Shown here piece by piece: positions 17,246-25,015 of a DNA stretch of 64,000 nt; the first letter of the stretch is position 1, and every line of letters begins with the position of its first letter. Source of the stretch: Petrimonas sp. IBARAKI (GTDB lineage Bacteria; Bacteroidota; Bacteroidia; Bacteroidales; Dysgonomonadaceae). The notes under the pieces are model-generated. The model did not search any database. It saw nothing but the letters and a program-made list of their open reading frames with translations, and was not told the DNA's origin. Location of the stretch: positions 2,418,001 through 2,482,000 of the forward strand of contig AP018040.2 of the NCBI GenBank assembly GCA_002356435.2, in the 5' to 3' direction. Both the position numbers and the translations under genes were made by a program.

Positions 17246-17785
17246 ATGAAAATTGTTACTACCTTTGTAGAAAATTTATTCACTTTTTGGTATAAAGGAG
17301 TTTCCAAAGACGAGCTTGCATTTCAATTCAGCAATTGGAAAGATCCGGAGTTTCTGTACAATTTTTTTAAATTCAATTACAAAGATCTTCATCGATCTAT
17401 CTGGAAGTACATTTCTATAGAATATGCAATAGATAAAACAATTCAAGATGCTTTAGAATTTGAAAGCGAATTTCTGGATAATCATGAAATAAATCTAGAA
17501 GAACGATTCAAACCTCTAAATGATTTACAAACTTCATTCATCAATTTGAATAAAAGTAAATGCTATGGCATGAATGCTCCCAGTTGGTTAAGGCTATATG
17601 GACTGCGTGTTGAGAAGGGTGTTTACGTGATTACAGGAGGAGCTATTAAACTCACACACAAGATGGAAGAAAGGGCGCATACCATGGAAGAACTTATCAA
17701 ATTAGAAAAAGGACGAAACTTTTTAATGAAAGAGAATGTTTTTGATGGTGACGGACTCGTTGATTTCATTGAATTTCAACTTTGA
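17246..17785 (+). CDS. Candidate toxin of a toxin-antitoxin-chaperone-like operon (family not recognised)
   Basis: A 179-residue cytoplasmic protein with no signal or membrane segment. I cannot assign a named family. The N-terminal 100 residues look mostly helical and polar/aromatic. The C-terminal part (about 115-160: LRLYGLRVEKGVYVITGG, then IKLTHKMEERAHT) has alternating strands, a GG turn and a following basic/acidic helix. That layout resembles the RelE/HigB toxin core, where a strand ending in a Gly turn is followed by K and a helical tail. It is the first gene of three, tightly followed by an XRE antitoxin gene and a SecB-like gene. The order toxin-antitoxin-chaperone matches Mycobacterium HigB1-HigA1-SecB(TA). 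The toxin role is inferred from this order. Confidence 0.6.
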   Translation: MKIVTTFVENLFTFWYKGVSKDELAFQFSNWKDPEFLYNFFKFNYKDLHRSIWKYISIEYAIDKTIQDALEFESEFLDNHEINLEERFKPLNDLQTSFINLNKSKCYGMNAPSWLRLYGLRVEKGVYVITGGAIKLTHKMEERAHTMEELIKLEKGRNFLMKENVFDGDGLVDFIEFQL

Positions 17786-17790
17786 TAATT

Positions 17791-18234
17791 ATGGGAAAAA
17801 GTTTAGATAGATTAAAGGAGCTTGCTGCCGGGAAAATGTCGTCTTGGCAGGAGGAAGCCAATTGGTACAGACAAAATAATGGATGGTTAAAACAATCTTC
17901 CAAAATAGCTTTTCGTATCCTTAGCGAATTGGATGAAAAAGGATTATCGCAGAAGGAATTGGCATTGAGAATGAATGTGTCTCCGCAATATGTTAGTAAG
18001 ATAGTAAAAGGTAAGGAGAATCTATCGCTCGAGACCATATGGAAAATAGAGGAAGCTTTGGGTATTACCCTCATCTCTGTGAACGGAAACGTACAGTATG
18101 TTTATCCTGAAACAATAACGTATAATGAGTCATATACGAGAATTCCATTATCTAAGAGTTTGAGTACCCGGGTGAATGATGATTATGTCAACTATAAAAA
18201 TACTTTCCAAAACAAGGATGATAATGTTGCATGA
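17791..18234 (+). CDS. XRE-family HTH antitoxin with C-terminal extension (HigA/ChAD-like)
   Basis: A 147-residue protein from the ATG at 17791; an upstream TTG at 17782 is less likely. A helix-turn-helix domain occupies about 41-95 (LDEKGLSQKELALRMNVSPQ, then VSKIVKGKENLS). A 50-residue tail follows, rich in Tyr, Ser and Asn (VQYVYPETIT, then NDDYVNYKN). In TAC systems the antitoxin has a C-terminal chaperone-addiction (ChAD) segment that makes it depend on the SecB-like chaperone, and this tail is in the right place for that. It starts 5 bases after the upstream stop and overlaps the downstream gene by 4 bases, indicating translational coupling. Confidence 0.8.
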   Translation: MGKSLDRLKELAAGKMSSWQEEANWYRQNNGWLKQSSKIAFRILSELDEKGLSQKELALRMNVSPQYVSKIVKGKENLSLETIWKIEEALGITLISVNGNVQYVYPETITYNESYTRIPLSKSLSTRVNDDYVNYKNTFQNKDDNVA

Positions 18235-18677
18235 AAGAAACTATTAACTTCAGGTTAGTAAGACTGAGTACTGATCAGTTTGGTATACTGAGAGATATGT
18301 ACGAACCCGATGCGCCGATAGGAGTAAATACACAATTAGCGTTCGGTGCCGGGGAAAAAGAGGAAATTGTAGTGGTTTCTGCTTCGTTCCGTTTTGAGTC
18401 GAATAATAAAACTGCGCCCTTTATCATCCTTGAAACAAAAGTGTATTTTCAATTAAAACCCGAATCGTGGAAATGCATGTACGATGAAGAAACGAACGAG
18501 CTTGTTTTAGAGAAAGGGTTCGCACGTCATCTCAGTGTAATAGTGGTAGGCACGTCCAGAGGAATTCTACATAGCAGGACTGAAGGAACAGACCTGAATC
18601 ATGTCGTTTTACCGCTGATAAACGTTGAGGAAATTATAAAAGAAGATGTGATTATAAAATTAGCCGATAAGCTCTGA
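18231..18677 (+). CDS. SecB-like chaperone (candidate TAC chaperone)
   Basis: A 148-residue soluble protein. Its layout follows the SecB fold: a first strand (INFRLVRLS), two long hydrophobic strands (EEIVVVSASFRFES and PFIILETKVYFQL), a helix (RHLSVIVVGTSRGIL), and a C-terminal LPLINVEEI segment equivalent to the L-P-N element of SecB. SecB proteins bind unfolded chains, and TAC-type SecB copies specifically protect the cognate antitoxin. No secB-partner secretion genes lie nearby, whereas an HTH antitoxin overlaps its start by 4 bases. The fold match is by eye and moderate; the role is inferred from the operon. Confidence 0.6.
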   Translation: MKETINFRLVRLSTDQFGILRDMYEPDAPIGVNTQLAFGAGEKEEIVVVSASFRFESNNKTAPFIILETKVYFQLKPESWKCMYDEETNELVLEKGFARHLSVIVVGTSRGILHSRTEGTDLNHVVLPLINVEEIIKEDVIIKLADKL

Positions 18678-18775
18678 AGAGTTTGGGAGGGTAAGCCCCG
18701 AAATGAATTACTATGAAGAAAGAATAAGTGGTTGTTCAAAAGTAATTTTTTTAGAAACAGTTAAATTCAAAACAA

Positions 18776-19315
18776 ATGCGAAAAATATCACTTTTCATTG
18801 CAACCAGTCTGGATGGCTACATTGCAAAACCTGATGACGACCTTAGTTTTTTAAGACTCATGGAAAAGGAAGGCGAAGACTATGGTTATGAGGAATTTAC
18901 AAACACAATTGATACAGTAATTGTTGGAAGAAGAACCTACGATTATGTGCTTGAAGAAATAGGTCCATCTCATTATGACAACGGACAACGAGATGTTTAC
19001 GTCATAACAAGAACTGAAAGGCCGCAAGTAGGGAGAACAATTTTCTATACAGGAGATATAACCGAACTTGTGAAACGACTAAAATCTGAAAAAGGGAAAA
19101 ATATTTATTGTGACGGTGGTGCAGAAATAATAAATGAACTATTGAAACATGACTTGATAGACGAGTTTATAATTTCAGTCATACCTGTTTTATTGGGGGA
19201 TGGTATCAAGCTCTTTAAAGATGGAAGACCTGAACAAAGACTTGAATTTATCACAGCAAAAACTTTCGAAACGGGCTTGATACAACTGTACTATAGGAGG
19301 GAAAAAACACACTAA
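18776..19315 (+). CDS. RibD C-terminal/DHFR-like reductase family protein
   Basis: A 179-residue protein of the dihydrofolate reductase-like RibD C-terminal family (YyaP/YwjB group). Signature segments are MRKISLFIATSLDGYIA at the N-terminus, VIVGRRTYDYV (about 58-68), and the nucleotide-binding GGAEIINELL followed by IDEFIISVIPVLLGDGIKLF. Members reduce pterin- or riboflavin-type substrates with NADPH; the physiological substrate of the YyaP group is unknown. Monocistronic by spacing (98 bases after the SecB-like gene). Confidence 0.88.
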   Translation: MRKISLFIATSLDGYIAKPDDDLSFLRLMEKEGEDYGYEEFTNTIDTVIVGRRTYDYVLEEIGPSHYDNGQRDVYVITRTERPQVGRTIFYTGDITELVKRLKSEKGKNIYCDGGAEIINELLKHDLIDEFIISVIPVLLGDGIKLFKDGRPEQRLEFITAKTFETGLIQLYYRREKTH

Positions 19316-19684
19316 AAATGATTATATTTGATAATCAGACAGAAGCATCCAAATATACGGATGCTGTAGCTACTTGAACAAGGGGTACAGTGGGATGAAA
19401 TGCTGTTGTAATTTTGAAATTTTACTGTTGCTTCCAGCAGGTGCGCACTGCTCATGCAGGGTGCACATAAAAAACAAGAATATTTAATTGCAGGTTTACT
19501 ATTGGGGTCCATTCGATTTCCGAATGGATGTACTCCTTCGATTAATTTGTTGATAACAATAGGGATTAAAATATTTTCATTAGTTTTGCAGTGATCAAAA
19601 AAATGATGGCGAAGCTTTGAACCATTGAAATCTAAAACGATGATGGAGTCTGAAAGTATCATGAATGAAAATTTATCTGCAATA
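19316..19684. other. Intergenic region, no supported gene
   Basis: About 370 bases. It contains the short inverted repeat CCATTCG-ATTT-CGAATGG (near 19510) and broken frames. A 156-codon minus-strand frame here lacks any family features and overlaps the start of the next gene. I see no RNA gene. Confidence 0.5.
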
Positions 19685-20698
19685 ATGCGTACACGCCTCT
19701 TTATATTACTTTTGGCAGTCTCGAACATGGCAATTTTTGGCCAGCAGTATTCCCCTAAACCCGTAACCGTGGGCGAAGACACATTTTTACCCTATATAAA
19801 GGGAAAAGTTATAAACAGAATACCAGAAAATGACCTGATTGCTCAAAAAATATTTGCCATTTTACGGCCACTTCCGAGTGTAAATACACCTCAAGGCTAC
19901 GAGGTGGAAGCATACAGCGACGGAACCAGTCACATATTGGAGCTACACTTTATGCCCTATCTGCTGGAAGAAGGAGAAACCGTGCGCAAGCCGGGAAGCA
20001 ATATCAACTTTTATTTCAATGACATAGCCTCTATTTTCAGACAACCCTTGCAGTCAGGTATCGGCGAAATTTATACCCTACCCGCAAAAACCGGCGATTT
20101 TATGGGCTTTCCCATCTATGAACACGAAGGACGTGAAACCACCGCAATTTACAAAGGCAATGAACCATTATTCCTGCCTGTTTCGCAAGAAGAATATCTC
20201 AATGCACTGATAAAATACGAAGAACAGAAAAACAAGGAAAATGGCAGTCCGATTTCTATGGATGATAATTTGAAAGAGATTGAAAAAGCATATCAGGAAC
20301 TACTGAAAACCGATAAAGCAGCTGCCGAGGAATTCAGAAAAGATATGGAAAGCTTCCGAAAAGATCTGGTTCAAAATAACACCACAGACGATTTGACATC
20401 TTCCTACAAGAAAGAACTAGCCCACCAGTCGCCTGCCGAAAGAAAAAAGCAAGCATACTACGCCATTCATTCAATGGAAAAGAAGGGTAACTTTTCGGGG
20501 CTTGTTTCCGACAACGAGACCGAAAAAGCTCAACCATTGGTAAAACCGAACGACAAGGCAATATCCAAAAACACAAACGACAAGATTCGCTTAATCGTTG
20601 TAACATGGAAACCCGGTTACGCACTTACCGATGACAAGATGCATGAAATCTTGCAGAATCAAACAATTTGGAAACGGATTATGCAAGAAGTAGAATAA
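19685..20698 (+). CDS. Secreted protein of unknown function
   Basis: A 337-residue protein started at the ATG at 19685, because a signal peptide (RTRLFILLLAVSNMAIFG, cleaved near Q) begins there; upstream in-frame ATGs would bury it. I do not recognise the family. The N-terminal half (about 20-180) looks beta-rich, with the segments GFPIYEHEGRE and PLFLPVSQEEYL. The middle (about 180-270) is highly charged and helical, possibly coiled coil (LKEIEKAYQELLKTDKAAA). The C-terminal end is IRLIVVTWKPGYALTDDKM. It is probably periplasmic. The tiny membrane-protein gene follows after 75 bases. Confidence 0.75.
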   Translation: MRTRLFILLLAVSNMAIFGQQYSPKPVTVGEDTFLPYIKGKVINRIPENDLIAQKIFAILRPLPSVNTPQGYEVEAYSDGTSHILELHFMPYLLEEGETVRKPGSNINFYFNDIASIFRQPLQSGIGEIYTLPAKTGDFMGFPIYEHEGRETTAIYKGNEPLFLPVSQEEYLNALIKYEEQKNKENGSPISMDDNLKEIEKAYQELLKTDKAAAEEFRKDMESFRKDLVQNNTTDDLTSSYKKELAHQSPAERKKQAYYAIHSMEKKGNFSGLVSDNETEKAQPLVKPNDKAISKNTNDKIRLIVVTWKPGYALTDDKMHEILQNQTIWKRIMQEVE

Positions 20699-20773
20699 AT
20701 AAACTCGGCAGAGAAAAAGCGTTCGGTTGTAAAGTAGATGACGAGCTTGTAAAGAACTTAAAACATTATTTTT

Positions 20774-20923
20774 ATGTCAACATCTAACCTGAAACATTTA
20801 TTTGAAGTTCTGACTGCCAGACCCTTCCTGACAGTACTCATGCTTTTTGTTGCTGCCGTTGGCAGTGTGGGGCATGGAACGGGTGATGAGCTGTGGAAGT
20901 TCTTCAGCAGGTTCCTCAAATAA
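20774..20923 (+). CDS. Tiny single-span membrane protein
   Basis: A 49-residue ORF (MSTSNLKHLFEVLT...) with one hydrophobic segment (about 18-33, FLTVLMLFVAAVGSVG) flanked by Arg/Lys, and the charged C-terminus FFSRFLK. It lies in the short gap between the secreted unknown and rsgA, both on the same strand. Compact size, membrane topology and clean start and stop suggest a real small protein, but no family is recognised. Confidence 0.5.
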   Translation: MSTSNLKHLFEVLTARPFLTVLMLFVAAVGSVGHGTGDELWKFFSRFLK

Positions 20924-20940
20924 CGTAGATTGATACGGAT

Positions 20941-22008
20941 ATGAAATTAGATGATCTAGGATATAATGATAAGATTGAAAAATCAAGGATTGAGAATAAC
21001 CTTGAAGACTTTGATATTGGCAGGGTAATTTCGGAACATAAAGAAAGATACATAGTTAAAACCGAAAAAGGCGAATTTGAAGCCGAGATTACCGGCAACT
21101 TGAGATTTTCAGCAAAAGGTCGCGAAGATTTTCCAGCAGTAGGCGATTGGGTTGCATTGACAATCTATGATTCAGGCTTTTCTATAATCCATGGAATATT
21201 ACCACGGTCCTCAATCATTTCGAGGCAGGCTGTTAGTCAATTCGGAGAGGTACAGATAATTGCGACAAACATTGATTATGCGTTTTTAATTCAAGCGGTT
21301 GATCGGGATTTCAATATAAACAGACTTGAAAGATACCTGACCATTTGTTACTCATCAGACGTTAGCCCCATCATTGTGCTCAGTAAGACTGACCTTATAG
21401 ACGAGCAAAGAATTAATGGGATACTGAACGATATTAAACTACGTATAAAAAATGTACCGGTTATTGCAATAAGTAACGAGACTCAAAATGGATATGAAGC
21501 AATAAAAAAGACGATTGAAAAAGGGAAGACATATTGTATGCTTGGTTCCTCGGGAGTTGGGAAGTCCACCTTATTGAATAATCTCTCTGGCAGGACCATA
21601 ATGAGGACAGATACAATTAGCCAGAGTACAAATAAAGGGCGGCACGTTACAAGTCATAGAGAATTGATTATACTTGAAAATGGAGGGATACTGGTTGACA
21701 ACCCAGGTATGAGAGAAGTAGGCATTGCAGACACAACAAGCGGATTAGAAATCACATTTGACAAGATTGTCAGTCTTTCTCAAAATTGTAAGTTCAAAGA
21801 TTGTACACACACCCGCGAGACGGGCTGCTCCATTCTTGAAGCCGTTGAAAAAGGAGATATAGATAAAAACTCTTATGAAAATTACTTAAAATTGGAAAGA
21901 GAGAAAGCGCACTTTGAATTGACAGTGGTGGAGAAACGCAAAAAAGATAAAGAATTGGGGAAAATAATAAAGAATTATAAGAAGGACATGAATAAGAACA
22001 AGTACTAA
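20941..22008 (+). CDS. rsgA: Circularly permuted ribosome-assembly GTPase RsgA (accessory copy?)
   Basis: A 355-residue RsgA/YjeQ. An N-terminal OB-fold (about 25-90) is followed by the permuted GTPase order G4-G1-G3: SKTD (148-151), GSSGVGKS (202-209) and DNPG (253-256). The C-terminal zinc finger has C283, C288, H290 and C296. RsgA helps late 30S maturation and is activated by the ribosome. A lysine-rich tail (about 325-355) is longer than usual. The gene lies in an AT-rich island among toxin-antitoxin and mobile genes, so it may be a second, horizontally acquired copy; the main chromosomal rsgA is not in this window. Confidence 0.93.
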   Translation: MKLDDLGYNDKIEKSRIENNLEDFDIGRVISEHKERYIVKTEKGEFEAEITGNLRFSAKGREDFPAVGDWVALTIYDSGFSIIHGILPRSSIISRQAVSQFGEVQIIATNIDYAFLIQAVDRDFNINRLERYLTICYSSDVSPIIVLSKTDLIDEQRINGILNDIKLRIKNVPVIAISNETQNGYEAIKKTIEKGKTYCMLGSSGVGKSTLLNNLSGRTIMRTDTISQSTNKGRHVTSHRELIILENGGILVDNPGMREVGIADTTSGLEITFDKIVSLSQNCKFKDCTHTRETGCSILEAVEKGDIDKNSYENYLKLEREKAHFELTVVEKRKKDKELGKIIKNYKKDMNKNKY

Positions 22009-22080
22009 ACTTGACGATGCAAATATCCTCCGCTTAAACCGACATTATGAATCCCGGAGGAGACAAGTAAGGTGATGTAG

Positions 22081-22155
22081 TGAACTGTGTTGGATTCGAA
22101 CCAACGACCTCTGCCCTGTCAAGGCAGCGCTCTAAACCAGCTGAGCTAACAATTC
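22081..22155 (-). tRNA. tRNA-Val (anticodon GAC)
   Basis: The minus strand folds as a full cloverleaf. The acceptor stem is GAATTGT/ACAGTTC with one G-U pair. The D arm is GCTCAGCTGGTTTAGAGC. The anticodon stem-loop is CTGCC-TTGACAG-GGCAG with anticodon GAC (22118-22120 on the plus strand). The T arm is GTTGG-TTCGAAT-CCAAC. The discriminator is A and no CCA is encoded. It lies at the right part of the accessory island, 150 bases from the IS110 transposase gene. Confidence 0.92.
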
Positions 22156-22304
22156 GGGCTTGCAAAAATACAACATTTCTTCAAACTTACATAAAAAAGC
22201 TGTTTTTATATACGCCTTTCGATAAAAATCGGGACCGTGACTGTTCTATAGATGATAAAGGTGCTTAAAGGCACAATTGTTTCACTTTTAAAATTTTATC
22301 TTTT

Positions 22305-23447
22305 ATGAGAACAGTCAGCGGCCTCGACATCCACAAAGATAGCATATTTATGTGCATTTTGGACGAACAAGGCAAAAAGACAGAAGAAAAATTTGGTGTA
22401 ACTACACGTGAAATAAAGCGAATGTCCTCTGTACTGCATACACATTACGTGAGTGATATTTGTATGGAAAGTACCGGTATTTATTGGATTCCGATTTGGC
22501 GGTTGCTTGAAAACGATTTCTCTCTTCATCTGGTAAACCCTCAGTTTCTTAAACAATTGCCCGGACGCAAGAGCGATGTGAAGGACGCGCAATGGATTGC
22601 AACCGCGTTGCTTAAAGAATTAGTCAGAGACAGTTTTGTTCCGGACGGGAACATTCAGCGACTTCGTCAATATGGGCGTCGCATTAACGAGATAAACAAA
22701 GATTTGGTTCGCTGCGAGCAACGTATCGACATGCTTCTACAACGCTGCAACATTCGTTTGAGCAATTATGTTTCACGCACCAAAAACAAGAGTTACCGTA
22801 AAGTAGTGGATGCCCTGATTGCGGGAGAGACATCAGCCGATGCGCTGGTCAAACTCATTCATGGACGCACGGTTAACCGATACGGGAAATCAGCCGTACA
22901 CGAGGCATTGGAAGGGTGTATTTGTGAAAGTGACAGCGATTTATTGCAGCAGTACACTCAAAGCTTTGACATGCTTCAACTCCAAAAACAACAATGCCTT
23001 GATGCCATGGTGCGCATGTGCAATCAACTCTACCCCGAAGCCTTCTCGTTTTTACTGACCGTGCCGGGTATAAAGCTTGTCTCGGCAGCCATTATCATTT
23101 CGGAAATAGGCGATAATATGGAACTTTTTGCTACTGCAGCAGCCCTGGTGTCATGGGCAGGACTCCGACCGCGCAATGATGAAAGCGCAGGAAAAATTAA
23201 GAGCCGCCAAATAACACACGGGAACAAGTATCTGCGTAAAGCCTTGATGGAATGTGCCAATGGTGCTGCCCGAACGAAAGGTTCGGTGTTTTACTTCCGG
23301 TTTTGGCATTTGAAAGGGATGAAAAAACATCATAACGCCATTATCGTAGCTATCGCCAGGCAGATACTTACCATCATATGGACACTGCTTTCCAAAAAAG
23401 AAAACTTTGATCAAATGTATCGGATAAAGAAAAAAACTGCTTCTTAA
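22305..23447 (+). CDS. IS110-family transposase (DEDD_Tnp_IS110 + Transposase_20)
   Basis: A 380-residue, full-length transposase. The N-terminal RuvC-like DEDD domain has D8 in GLDIHKDS, E55 in MESTGIY, and D91 and D94 in KSDVKDAQ. A helical middle region follows, then the Transposase_20 domain from about residue 245 (LTVPGIKLVSAAIIISEIGD), with LVSWAGLRPRN and the serine region ARTKGSVFYFRF. In this family a non-coding bridge RNA guides both donor and target recognition. The frame is intact, so the element may be active. Confidence 0.95.
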   Translation: MRTVSGLDIHKDSIFMCILDEQGKKTEEKFGVTTREIKRMSSVLHTHYVSDICMESTGIYWIPIWRLLENDFSLHLVNPQFLKQLPGRKSDVKDAQWIATALLKELVRDSFVPDGNIQRLRQYGRRINEINKDLVRCEQRIDMLLQRCNIRLSNYVSRTKNKSYRKVVDALIAGETSADALVKLIHGRTVNRYGKSAVHEALEGCICESDSDLLQQYTQSFDMLQLQKQQCLDAMVRMCNQLYPEAFSFLLTVPGIKLVSAAIIISEIGDNMELFATAAALVSWAGLRPRNDESAGKIKSRQITHGNKYLRKALMECANGAARTKGSVFYFRFWHLKGMKKHHNAIIVAIARQILTIIWTLLSKKENFDQMYRIKKKTAS

Positions 23448-23497
23448 AAAGGGATATTCTCCGTTTTAAGAGGCATTCGGGTTGTTTGTAAGGTCTT

Positions 23498-23632
23498 TAT
23501 ATTTGTGGTGGATTGATACCCCGATTTGCAAACTGACTGTAGCATACAATCCGTATTGAACGCCACTCAAGAAACAGAAGAGTTCGAAGAGGAAATTAAT
23601 TATAATTTGACGAAAGACTTTGTTCTTCCGTC
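23498..23632 (+). ncRNA. Candidate bridge-type RNA 3' of the IS110 transposase gene
   Basis: A -7-like TATATTTG (23498-23505) lies 50 bases after the transposase stop. Just downstream are nested complementary segments: GTGG (23505-23508) with CCAC (23563-23566), and GGATTG (23510-23515) with CAATCC (23547-23552). A further hairpin, GACGAAAGA/TCTTCCGTC with one mismatch, lies at 23609-23632. IS1111-group IS110 elements carry their bridge RNA at this 3' position. The fold was read by eye and the RNA is inferred. Confidence 0.35.
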
Positions 23633-23904
23633 AGTGTACTTATTTGCCTAAAATGTCCTAAACTAACTGTATGGGTTTATTTAAACCGAGAAAGAATGGG
23701 ATTTATAGAGGAAATATACAAACTTGCGGTAACCGTAAAAAAATACCGACACACATTAGGAATAAATCAGAGAGCAAGATTGTGTACATTTTGACACCAA
23801 TTTTTCTTTTTTTAACGCAACTTTCCATACACGATCCCCAAAAATGCAGAAATTTGCATTTACCAATAACCATTTAAGTATTACTTATTTTTAAACTTTA
23901 GCTT
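23633..23904. other. Intergenic region between the IS110 element and the DUF4382 gene
   Basis: About 270 bases that should contain the right end of the IS110 element and the promoter of the DUF4382 gene. A 68-codon frame at 23671-23877 has no family features. The 11-base sequence AAAATGTCCTA (near 23650) recurs upstream of the fimbrial operon (near 26470). Confidence 0.4.
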
Positions 23905-24744
23905 ATGAAAAAAAAACTATCAAAATCGTTTTTTGTCCTGACGGCTGCTTTCGCTTTATTATTATTGGCGGGAACAAGCTGCTCGAATGACGATATGCCT
24001 GAAACAACCTCAACGTTTCAGCTGAAATTGACGGATGCCCCTTCATTTTTGTATAGTCAGGTAAACATCGACATTCAAGGTATTGACGTGTATGTGGGGA
24101 ATACAATGGAAGGAAGTGCCCAAGTAAAGGACGGATGGATGAAATTGAACCTGCAAAGCGCGGGTGTTGTGAATTTGCTCGATTTCATGAACGGAAAATA
24201 CAAAGTGTTGGTCGATCAGGAAATTTCAGCTTGCAATATCACGAAAGTGAGATTTAACCTGGGCAGCGATTGTTCGGTAAAATCTCTGGTTACAGGCAAC
24301 ACATCCACATTGAAGACCAACGGAAGCTTCACTTTTTCAGTGGACTGGGACATCGAGGCAGGCGAAGATTATTCTTTTGTCGTAGATATTGATGCAGCAC
24401 AATCGGTGAGTTTAGATCTCAACTTCGATCCCGAACCCTATGTCCGCGCTTTTGTGGAGGCTTTCGGAGGCAATGTTTCGGGTTATGTGCATCCGGCCAC
24501 CGCTGTCAGATATATCGAGATTACGAACGGCACGACCAAGTTGTATACCATTGCCGAGAAAATTGCAGGGGCCATTGATGGTACCGACAAAGGATATTTT
24601 GCTTTTATCTGCCTGCAACCGGGCGACTGGACCATTAAGTTTGTAACAAAAACCACATCGGGATACCAAACCCGGGAAGTTCCGGTAAAGGTTACGGCAG
24701 GACAAACCTTTAAAATTCCCGCCGTGATAGAATTAAGCAAATAA
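23905..24744 (+). CDS. DUF4382-domain lipoprotein
   Basis: A 279-residue lipoprotein. The signal peptide ends in a lipobox (AGTSC), followed by a DUF4382 domain (about 35-180) with the typical start FQLKLTDAPS and the strand VNIDIQGIDVYVG. A C-terminal beta-rich segment follows (for example FICLQPGDWTIKFV). DUF4382 proteins are surface or periplasmic lipoproteins without a known reaction. A strong terminator follows, so it is a single-gene unit. It precedes the two AraC regulators and the fimbrial operon. Confidence 0.85.
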   Translation: MKKKLSKSFFVLTAAFALLLLAGTSCSNDDMPETTSTFQLKLTDAPSFLYSQVNIDIQGIDVYVGNTMEGSAQVKDGWMKLNLQSAGVVNLLDFMNGKYKVLVDQEISACNITKVRFNLGSDCSVKSLVTGNTSTLKTNGSFTFSVDWDIEAGEDYSFVVDIDAAQSVSLDLNFDPEPYVRAFVEAFGGNVSGYVHPATAVRYIEITNGTTKLYTIAEKIAGAIDGTDKGYFAFICLQPGDWTIKFVTKTTSGYQTREVPVKVTAGQTFKIPAVIELSK

Positions 24745-24788
24745 AGCAAAATATTCCTGAACAACCGCGGATAAGGTTATCTGGTTTT

Positions 24789-24827
24789 ATCCCCTTATTT
24801 GAGATCCTCAAATAAGGGGATTTTTTT
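24789..24827 (+). terminator. Strong intrinsic terminator after the DUF4382 gene
   Basis: A perfect 15-base stem (ATCCCCTTATTTGAG and its complement) with a 3-base loop, followed by a run of seven T. It lies 44 bases after the stop codon at 24744. Confidence 0.9.
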
Positions 24828-25015
24828 GTAACCGTGGCGATGCTCGACACACACATGCCCCGGCATTATGTGGAATAAATACCCAGAAACCTATAAAAAA
24901 AGGACACGTATTCAAAATTCAGTTATATTAAAAATAATTTTGCCCGTCCATAAGTTAATTTTTATTCGAAATCGAGATAAGTTAATTTTTGCATACAAAA
25001 CAGGTCTATTCTATT

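Larger units (their letters stand above)
22305..23632 (+). mobile_element. IS110-family insertion sequence (ends undefined)
   Basis: The element is identified by its transposase gene. IS110-family elements lack simple terminal inverted repeats and usually make no target-site duplication, so the ends cannot be placed from one copy. Non-coding flanks of about 150 bases on the left (to the tRNA) and up to 450 bases on the right (to the next gene) must contain the true ends. The coordinates given cover the transposase gene plus the structured region downstream. Confidence 0.6.

Noticed and set aside
19312-19782. 156-codon minus-strand frame
   Set aside because: Overlaps the ends of two well-supported plus-strand genes and has no family features.
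22080-22268. 62-codon plus-strand frame over the tRNA gene
   Set aside because: It runs through the complete tRNA-Val cloverleaf on the other strand.
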